Below are positions 4,538 through 5,133 of a DNA stretch of 5,133 nt, one piece after another. Every line of letters starts with the position of its first letter. The stretch's first letter is position 1. The DNA lies in assembly GCA_011049465.1 (NCBI GenBank), contig DSBP01000255.1, forward strand, positions 1 through 5,133, in the 5' to 3' direction. The notes beneath the pieces were generated by a model that worked only from the letters and a program-made list of their open reading frames with translations, was not told the DNA's origin and did not search any database. This DNA comes from a bacterium. GTDB lineage: Bacteria > Oederibacteriota > PGYV01 > DSBP01. Both the position numbers and the translations under genes were made by a program.

Positions 4538-4859
4538 TTATCCTTCCCCTCTTCTTCTCCTTAACCACCGGGGCGACTGCCTCCTCAAATGTCCTGTACA
4601 TGCGTCGGGAAAAGAGGCTGTCAAAATCCCGCGCGCAGTCAAGGGCAGCAGCAAGCATTATGAGGTGTTTTAAGGATATTTCTCCGGCGCGCTCAAACCG
4701 CTTTAATGTCCCGAGGCTGACGCCCGAGCGTTTGGAAAGCGCGGACTGGGAAAGATTCAGCTCAAGCCTGCGACCGCGCACACGCGCGGAAATTTCCCTT
4801 AAAACATCTCCGGTATTTTTCGAGCCAAAACCCTCGTTAATAGATACTATTTTATCCAT
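4530..4859 (-). CDS. hipB: HipB-like Xre-family antitoxin and repressor
   Basis: This antitoxin partner of the adjacent HipA kinase has 109 residues from the ATG at 4859. HipB proteins dimerise, bind an operator in their own promoter and hold HipA inactive. An Xre/Cro-type helix-turn-helix covers about 17-77: VLREISARVRGRRLELN, LSQSALSKRSGVS (37-49), GTLKRFERAGEIS as recognition helix and turn, then LKHLIMLAAALDCARDF. The C-terminal tail is basic (KEKKRGRIND). Start choice is uncertain: AAGGAG lies 12 bases before the ATG, which is long, and only 3 bases before an in-frame TTG at 4868 (112 residues); a CTG between them would be 6 bases away. The stop lies inside hipA, an 8-base overlap that ties their expression together. 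A near-consensus promoter with an overlapping palindrome lies just upstream. Confidence 0.88.
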   Translation of the reverse strand: MDKIVSINEGFGSKNTGDVLREISARVRGRRLELNLSQSALSKRSGVSLGTLKRFERAGEISLKHLIMLAAALDCARDFDSLFSRRMYRTFEEAVAPVVKEKKRGRIND

Positions 4860-4881
4860 AATCAGCAAATTCTCCTTTTAC

Positions 4882-4897
4882 GGATATTATATTATCC
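4882..4897. promoter_or_regulatory. Candidate HipB operator over the -10 box
   Basis: GGATA (4882-4886), six bases, then TATCC (4893-4897) form an inverted repeat that covers the -10 box of the hipBA promoter, where a bound repressor would block RNA polymerase. The pentamers equal those of the E. coli HipB operator (TATCC-N8-GGATA), but in the opposite arrangement and with a different spacer. A further TATCC lies at 4854-4858 around the start codon. Binding is inferred. Confidence 0.45.
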
Positions 4898-4914
4898 CTT
4901 ATTCCAAAAGTCAA
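4886..4914 (-). promoter_or_regulatory. Sigma-70 promoter of the hipBA operon
   Basis: On the minus strand TTGACT (4914-4909) and TATAAT (4891-4886) are 17 bases apart, eleven of twelve consensus bases. The predicted start near 4879 leaves a leader of only about 20 bases, with AAGGAG (4877-4872) near its 5' end. Confidence 0.75.
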
Positions 4915-5006
4915 ACTGCATTTTTTCACGATAAATGTAAAACATTCGGTGGACTTTTCAAAAAAAAGGACACTCCCCTATTCAGCGACAATCAGAATTC
5001 CCTGCC

Positions 5007-5019
5007 GTGGTTCAACCAC
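5007..5019. repeat. Short perfect palindrome GTGGTT-C-AACCAC
   Basis: The 6-bp arms GTGGTT (5007-5012) and AACCAC (5014-5019) flank one base. It sits immediately before the GTTCACG array and about 95 bases upstream of the hipBA -35 box. A one-base loop cannot form a normal hairpin, so a dimeric protein-binding site is the more natural reading; its function is unknown. Confidence 0.4.
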
Positions 5020-5020
5020 T

Positions 5021-5072
5021 GTTCACGGTTGATGGTTCACTCACAGTTCACGGTTCACAGTTGACGGTTAAG
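5021..5072. repeat. Heptamer tandem array (GTTCACG and variants)
   Basis: The segment reads as 7-base units: GTTCACG, GTTGATG, GTTCACT, an interrupting CACA, then GTTCACG, GTTCACA, GTTGACG and a degraded GTTAAG. Units share GTT in positions 1-3 and vary mainly at positions 4, 6 and 7. Similar GTTCACGGTTCACA strings occur as intergenic low-complexity repeats in environmental genomes (general recall). No gene overlaps it. Confidence 0.65.
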
Positions 5073-5133
5073 AGCAAAAAAAAACTTCGTATACAGGTTG
5101 TTCACGTTGACACGTTTCGGGAGGGCATCCTTC

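Noticed and set aside
4970..4982. GGACACTCCCC-like string after an A-run, possible hairpin
   Set aside because: The arms do not pair well and no second copy was seen in the window.
4600..5064. Plus-strand open frame of 154 codons
   Set aside because: It is antisense to hipB, then crosses its promoter and the heptamer array; a shadow frame.
5107..5112. TTGACA on the plus strand near the right edge
   Set aside because: A -10 box 17 bases downstream would fall at the last bases of the window; nothing can be judged.

Overview
All supportable genes lie on the minus strand, so transcription runs from high to low coordinates. Strong AGGAGG-type ribosome binding sites, two near-consensus sigma-70 promoters and the gene families present show a bacterial chromosome. 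Middling GC content and many small intergenic hairpin repeats recall genomes of uncultured or environmental Gram-negative-type lineages, but nothing here fixes the phylum. The window reads as an accessory 'defence and toxin island' in which most systems are broken.

Layout in transcription order (right to left): (1) 4869-5133 is non-coding: a 7-bp-period GTTCACG-like array, a short palindrome, and the promoter with a candidate operator for the next genes. (2) 3440-4859 is an apparently intact hipBA-type module: an Xre-family antitoxin overlapping a HipA-like serine/threonine kinase by 8 bases. (3) 3184-3409 is a remnant of a RhuM-family gene, with an internal deletion and a frame change. (4) 3063-3152 holds a 16-bp tandem duplication and copy 2 of a two-hairpin dispersed repeat. 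(5) 2311-2978 is a HigB/HigA-like (Gp49-family toxin plus Xre antitoxin) operon behind a perfect TTGACA-N17-TATAAT promoter. The toxin frame carries an in-frame amber codon (TAG) at codon 29; the antitoxin is intact and starts in an ATGA overlap. (6) 1819-2310 is a gene-free stretch packed with inverted repeats, including copy 1 of the two-hairpin repeat. (7) 42-1818 is a Type IIG/Eco57I-like restriction-modification gene, broken by a single-base frameshift near 936 and losing its family-like sequence soon after the NPPY motif, where a terminator-like hairpin sits.

Functionally, only the HipBA pair looks complete. The second toxin-antitoxin operon probably makes antitoxin with little or no toxin. 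The restriction enzyme has its nuclease and SAM-binding parts on different frames and no target-recognition region. RhuM is a fossil. The least explained element is the direct two-hairpin repeat flanking the HigBA-like operon: the three stem differences between its copies all preserve pairing in plus-strand RNA through G-U wobble.
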